From assembly GCA_014607495.2 (NCBI GenBank), contig CP053156.1:12710001-12774000 (forward strand): a DNA stretch of 64,000 bases. Reading direction: 5' to 3'. The translations under genes were made by a program, and so were the position numbers. Below the pieces are notes generated by a model, which was not told the origin of the DNA, did not search any database, and saw only the letters and a program-made list of their open reading frames with translations. This DNA is from Carposina sasakii. Taxonomy: Eukaryota > Arthropoda > Insecta > Lepidoptera > Carposinidae. Every line of letters starts with the position of its first letter. The first letter of the stretch is position 1. Below are positions 61,301-64,000 of the stretch, one piece after another.

Positions 61301-64000
61301 GTCTCTCATAAAGTCATAACTTGGTTGAAATTATTGACAGGTGTCAACAGATACCTTAAAGCGCCGTTTGTTATGCTCTTAACCTTACAGTTCCCACTCG
61401 TAGGGGTTATTGCATAACGGCATCTAAAGATGGACACTGTTTAAAAATGATATTTGACACACATATCAGTCGAATTGAGACAATGTTTTACTTAAAAAGC
61501 GTTTAAATTCTTTTGTAAGATTATGAATAATGTTTGTGCTATTTCGCCAGGTTGCCCCAGATCTTGGCTACGAAATTCGTTTTATTGTGGAACAAGTACA
61601 AACTGCCATGTTTAGTGACTCTATTGACTCCGCTCATGCACTTACCAACCCAAATGTCAATGACCCGACGACTGTCAGCGCCCATTTCTCGACCATCACC
61701 TATGCTAAAGGAGCCGCCGTTCTGAGAATGACACAGCATTTGCTGGGAGAAGACACATACGTAAAGGCTCTGAGAAGTTACATTAGTCAGAGGTAAGTTT
61801 TGATACGTAAACAAACAACAGACAAAATAATATCATTAGGGATCCATTTTACTATTTCGTTCAGAAACCCGAAAAGATATTGAACAGAATGTGTGGAATA
61901 CCTCAACAGCGGACCAAAAAAGCCTTTTATCAAAACGCACCGATTGATGATCTTTTAACGATAGAGAGTTGTTCACTATGGGTATAGAGAGTTGATTGAA
62001 AATATATTTTTAGAGCATTTGATGTTGCCGAACCCCATCACCTGTTCGAAGCTTTGGACGCTGCTGCTGCAGAAGACAATGCATTAGCCAACTACAACGG
62101 CATTACCATTGATGAGTACTTCAGAACTTGGTCCGAGAAGGGTGGCCATCCTTTGCTCACCGTGACTGTTGACCAGCGTACTGGTAGAATGGTTGTTTAT
62201 CAGGTAAAATAAAATGAATACGATAGTAATGGTATTTGAGACTATTAGTAACATCAAAGACAATTGTATAATTAACTTTGGTAACATCAAGAATTATATT
62301 ATTCACAGGAAGTTGACTCACTAGCGTAATTAAATGATTCATAATCTGTTTTTTTTTCGTTGTCATATTTATGTCCGTAGTTATTTTTTTCTATTTACTT
62401 AGGGCTCTTGCAATATTTTAGATTCTATTATTTATGAATCATTATTCCATTGCTCGCTTAAAAAATAAGCAGTCACCTTAATTTTACTAAAGCTAACTTA
62501 ACTACTTAATTTAATTTATACAAAATAAATAAGAAATTAAAATTCAGGCACGTTGGGAGCGTAATACCGGAGTTTCATCAATCCCAAGCGTTTGGCATGT
62601 TCCTATTACATGGACCCGAGCTGGTGACCCCGACTTTGAGGACCTGAAGCCATCTCAGATCATCACTGCCCAGGCTACTACTGTTGACCGAGGCACAATT
62701 GGCAATGAATGGGTCATTTTCAATAAACAAGAAACTGGTGAGCATATTGTATAAAATTTAGTGAACAACTATGTGTTTATGGTTTTAATACAAATAATGT
62801 TGCTTGCCGCAAAAATATGATTGGTCGTTAGCTTAGTTTCCTAAAACATGAACTATTGATAAGTATTAAGATAAGTGTAAATTATAAATTTATTCTTGGA
62901 CAGGTTTCTACAGAGTGAACTATGATGTAACGAACTGGGCTTTAATAACATTGGCACTAAGGAGCGAAAACAGGACGGTGATTCACGAGCTTAATCGTGC
63001 TCAAGTAAGACATTATTATTTAATTTAGATTTTGCGAGTTATTAATGATATAAAAGGTATAATCCTATTATCCCATCCTAGTATTAGCTAAACTTATCTA
63101 GTAGAATCGATTTGACTGAAATATTAATAAGTTACGATAAATTTTATGGAAAATCAGTACTCAAGTACTTCGAAATTCTATACGGTTGAATTTAAAAATA
63201 AAACCGATTATCTTAGTAATTACTAGTAATAACTTTTTTTCACCTACAGATTGTTGATGACCTATTTGCTTTAGCCAGAGCAAATGTTTTGCCATACCAG
63301 AGAATTATGAATGTTTTATCATTCCTGGAATATGAGGATGCTTACGCACCATGGATTGCAGCGATCAGCGGATTCAACTTTGTATTAAGAAGATTAGCCC
63401 ACGACGAAGATAATCTTCAAAAGCTTAAGGTAAACTTAAGATTAATGAGGACTCTGAATTCAGGAAAGTCTGTTTGTCGAACTACTAGTTTGATAATAAA
63501 ATAGAAGAGATGAAATCTAAACTACTTCTCATCTTTTAGGATGAAATTATTAGGCTGAGCGCAGCAGTGACGGCCCGACTTGGTTACGCAGAAATCGAAG
63601 ATGAGCCATACATGGACGGACTCCTCAGGCTATACGTGATGGAGTTCCTCTGTGACATTGGACATGAAGAGTGCGTCTCTGCTGGTGTCGCTAGCTTCCA
63701 GGGTTGGACAAACGGTGGATTGTAAGTAATTAAGTTCCTAGATAATTATATTATTTGTATGAAGAAATAACGTTTTTAGACTAAGCGAATTGAAAATTAT
63801 TCCTTAGCGTACCAGCCAACATGCGCCCATGGGTATACTGCGTTGGTCTCCGCAATGGTAATGCAGCAAATTTCACATACTTCTGGAACCGTTATCTCCA
63901 AGAAGACCTTGCCAACGAAGCTGTGGTAATGCTCCAAAAAGCTGGTTGTACCACTGATCAGGCTAGCTTGGAGATATTTTTGAATGCCATAACTGACGGC
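58340..64000 (+). CDS. Gene C: secreted midgut-type aminopeptidase N (M1), 12 exons visible, 3' end outside window
   Basis: Paralogue of gene B with the same expected role at the gut cell surface. Exons: 58340-58342 (ATG only), 58506-59017, 59265-59417, 60299-60616, 60948-61131, 61551-61792, 62014-62203, 62548-62737, 62904-63004, 63250-63429, 63540-63721, 63808-64000 (open at the edge); 816 codons. The start is inferred: the signal peptide exon begins GCA AAT CGC with an in-frame TAG just before it, and ATG followed by GTAAGT at 58340-58348 gives [20 protein letters not shown], a textbook signal peptide cut after about residue 20. Body starts at Tyr44 (YRLPTTT). GAMEN 318-322; His354, Glu355, His358, Glu377; Tyr441 (TYAKG). 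ERAP1-like domain from about 598. Compared with gene B it has one extra intron (after RAQ, 63005-63249) and lacks the one splitting the T/YLDA region. A GPI tail is expected but lies beyond the window. Confidence 0.95.
59418..60298. other. Gene C intron 3 with repeat P
   Basis: Repeat P copy at 59940-60150 (CTTTGTCCGCGTGGACTGCA to AACTTTCGCGTTTATAATAT). The remainder is AT-rich. Confidence 0.65.
60617..60947. other. Gene C intron 4
   Basis: 331 bp, nothing recognised beyond splice signals. Confidence 0.5.
61132..61550. other. Gene C intron 5
   Basis: 419 bp, AT-rich, nothing recognised. Confidence 0.5.

Overview
The window looks like a nuclear chromosome segment from a moth or butterfly (Lepidoptera). 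It is AT-rich, has intron-split genes, and is full of short interspersed repeats of lepidopteran style: tRNA-derived SINEs, RTE-type LINE tails with the GGCCTACGTCCAGCAGTGGA motif, and small inverted-repeat elements starting TACAGGGTG or TACAGGATG. Species was not determined.

The only protein genes I can support are three plus-strand, head-to-tail zinc aminopeptidases of family M1 (aminopeptidase N, APN), which I rebuilt exon by exon. Gene A (23510-43208, 13 coding exons, 997 aa) has an N-terminal membrane anchor and no GPI tail, so it is a type II membrane enzyme. Gene B (50482-56942, 13 exons, 1007 aa) has a cleavable signal peptide, a Thr/Pro-rich stalk and a C-terminal hydrophobic GPI signal. 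Gene C (58340 to beyond the right edge, 12 exons and 816 codons visible) has a signal peptide and is cut by the window end. All three keep the GAMEN motif, HExxH-18-E zinc site, catalytic Tyr and the late cysteines, so all should be active. B and C are the classic midgut brush-border type: they trim N-terminal residues from dietary peptides, and members of this group are known binding partners of Bacillus thuringiensis Cry proteins. A, with its different anchor and partly different intron layout, looks like an older, general-type paralogue next to the gut cluster.

Layout: 1-23.4 kb is gene-poor and repeat-rich, with one CpG-rich patch near 11.0-11.3 kb that could hold a promoter or 5' exon. 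23.5-43.2 kb is gene A, stretched to 20 kb by mobile elements in its introns. 43.2-50.5 kb is an intergenic repeat field with a 6 x 67 bp tandem array. 50.5-56.9 kb is compact gene B. 56.9-58.3 kb is a spacer ending in a cluster of GATA sites. 58.3-64 kb is gene C.

I did not find evidence for a new kind of biological system. The points most worth a second look are the start codon of gene C sitting alone at the end of its first coding exon, the GATAAG cluster upstream of it, a tiny upstream ORF overlapping the gene A start by one base, a 143 bp near-perfect palindrome in a gene A intron, and the 67 bp array with alternating variants.
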